64,000 nucleotides of DNA from Pleurodeles waltl (Eukaryota > Chordata > Amphibia > Caudata > Salamandridae), in contig NC_090440.1 of the NCBI RefSeq assembly GCF_031143425.1, positions 1,268,443,123 to 1,268,507,122 on the forward strand, given 5' to 3'. The notes under the pieces are model-generated. The model saw only the letters and a program-made list of their open reading frames with translations. It was not told the DNA's origin and searched no databases. The position numbers and the translations under genes were made by a program. Every line of letters starts with the position of its first letter. Positions within the stretch are counted from its first letter, which is position 1. Below are positions 63,485 to 64,000 of this stretch, piece after piece.

Positions 63485-64000
63485 GGTGGTCATTCTGACC
63501 CTGGCGGTCTTTGACCGCCAGGGCGGAGGACCGCGGGAGCACCGCCGACAGGCCGGCGGTGCTCCAATGGGGATTCCGACCGCGGCGGTAAAGCCGCGGT
63601 CGGACCGGCACCACTGGCGGGGTCCCGCCAGTGTACCGCCGCCCCATTGAATCCTCCGCGGCGGCGCAGCTTGCTGCACCGCCGCGGGGATTCCGACCCC
63701 CCCTACCGCCATCCAGATCCCGGCGGTCGGACCGCCGAGATCCGGATGGCGGTAGGGGGGGTTGCGGGGCCCCTGGGGGCCCCTGCAGTGCCCATGCCAC
63801 TGGCATGGACATTGAAGGGGCCCCCGTAAGAGGGCCCCTACATGTATTTCACTGTCTGCTGCGCAGACAGTGAAATACGCGACGGGTGCAACTGCACCCG
63901 TCGCACAGCTTCCACTCCGCCGGCTCGATTCCGAGCCGGCTTCATCGTGGAAGCCTCTTTCCCGCTGGGCTGGCTGGCGGTCTGAAGGCGACCGCCCGCC
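63485..64000. mobile_element. Harbinger-like MITE 2, right end outside window
   Basis: Starts GGTGGTCATTCTGACCCTGG after a probable TAT target. It has a GCGGTC-ttt-GACCGC dyad at once, then GC-rich inverted repeats. It shares the same hairpin modules with MITE 1: 63749-63800, 63844-63878, 63882-63901 and 63908-63954. No coding capacity. Confidence 0.82.

Noticed and set aside
1..64000. Host protein-coding, tRNA or rRNA genes
   Set aside because: No open frame outside mobile elements showed a recognisable host domain, and no cloverleaf or rRNA-like segment was noticed by eye. tRNAscan-SE and Rfam would settle this.

Overview
The window looks like a piece of a very large, transposon-packed vertebrate genome. 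No host gene was recognised. Almost every base can be assigned to nested mobile elements: PIF/Harbinger DNA transposons, long-LTR Ty3/gypsy elements of the Gmr1 type (integrase placed before reverse transcriptase), L2/CR1-type LINE remnants and GC-rich Harbinger-like MITEs. Heavy Harbinger content together with Gmr1-type elements would suit a salamander, and the newt Pleurodeles waltl is known for Harbinger expansion. That species guess is inference. Spliced genes, CCAAT boxes, AATAAA signals and target-site duplications (TSDs) rule out a prokaryote.

Layout. Harbinger H1 (from before base 1 to 34978) carries a solo LTR (888-30717, TSD AGCGC). That LTR was split by Harbinger H2 (3367-30199, TSD TAA). 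H2 was hit twice by the same young LTR element: copy A (6532-15779, plus strand, TSD AGCTC) and copy B (20677-29922, minus strand, TSD GTACC). A and B have 3145-bp LTRs, an intact 885-aa Gag-protease ORF and no pol. To the right lie a diverged LTR (about 34979-37941), a decayed Gmr1-type pol (P1, 37942-39665) and its 3' LTR (from 39728). P1's LTR received an L2 fragment and a second Gmr1-type element, P2 (42117 to beyond 63484). P2's gag is split by Harbinger H3 (about 45394-57785). H3 contains a solo LTR (53251-56799, TSD GTGGG), which itself contains a MITE (53508-54060, TSD AAT). P2's 3' end holds an L2 copy and a second MITE that runs off the window.

The three Harbinger copies share an architecture that I regard as the main find. 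The HARBI1-like transposase is split: a tiny 83-nt first exon sits near one terminal inverted repeat and the catalytic exon is kilobases away. A three-exon Myb/SANT gene (myb-1) lies antisense inside that intron. A second, two-exon Myb/SANT gene (myb-2) is convergent with the transposase. Dyad sites of the form GGCGGT-N4-ACCGCC stand at a fixed 107-109 bp upstream of myb-1 and about 300 bp upstream of myb-2. A second dyad, GCGGTC-N-GACCGC, recurs in the same places and in the MITEs. In H2 the transposase (372 aa when spliced, D171/D247/E283) and myb-2 (391 aa) are uninterrupted; myb-1 is broken. The H1 and H3 genes are decayed. A plausible system is a transposase plus two DNA-binding partners acting on shared dyads, with MITEs as passengers. 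A and B are probably moved by the pol of Gmr1-type relatives.
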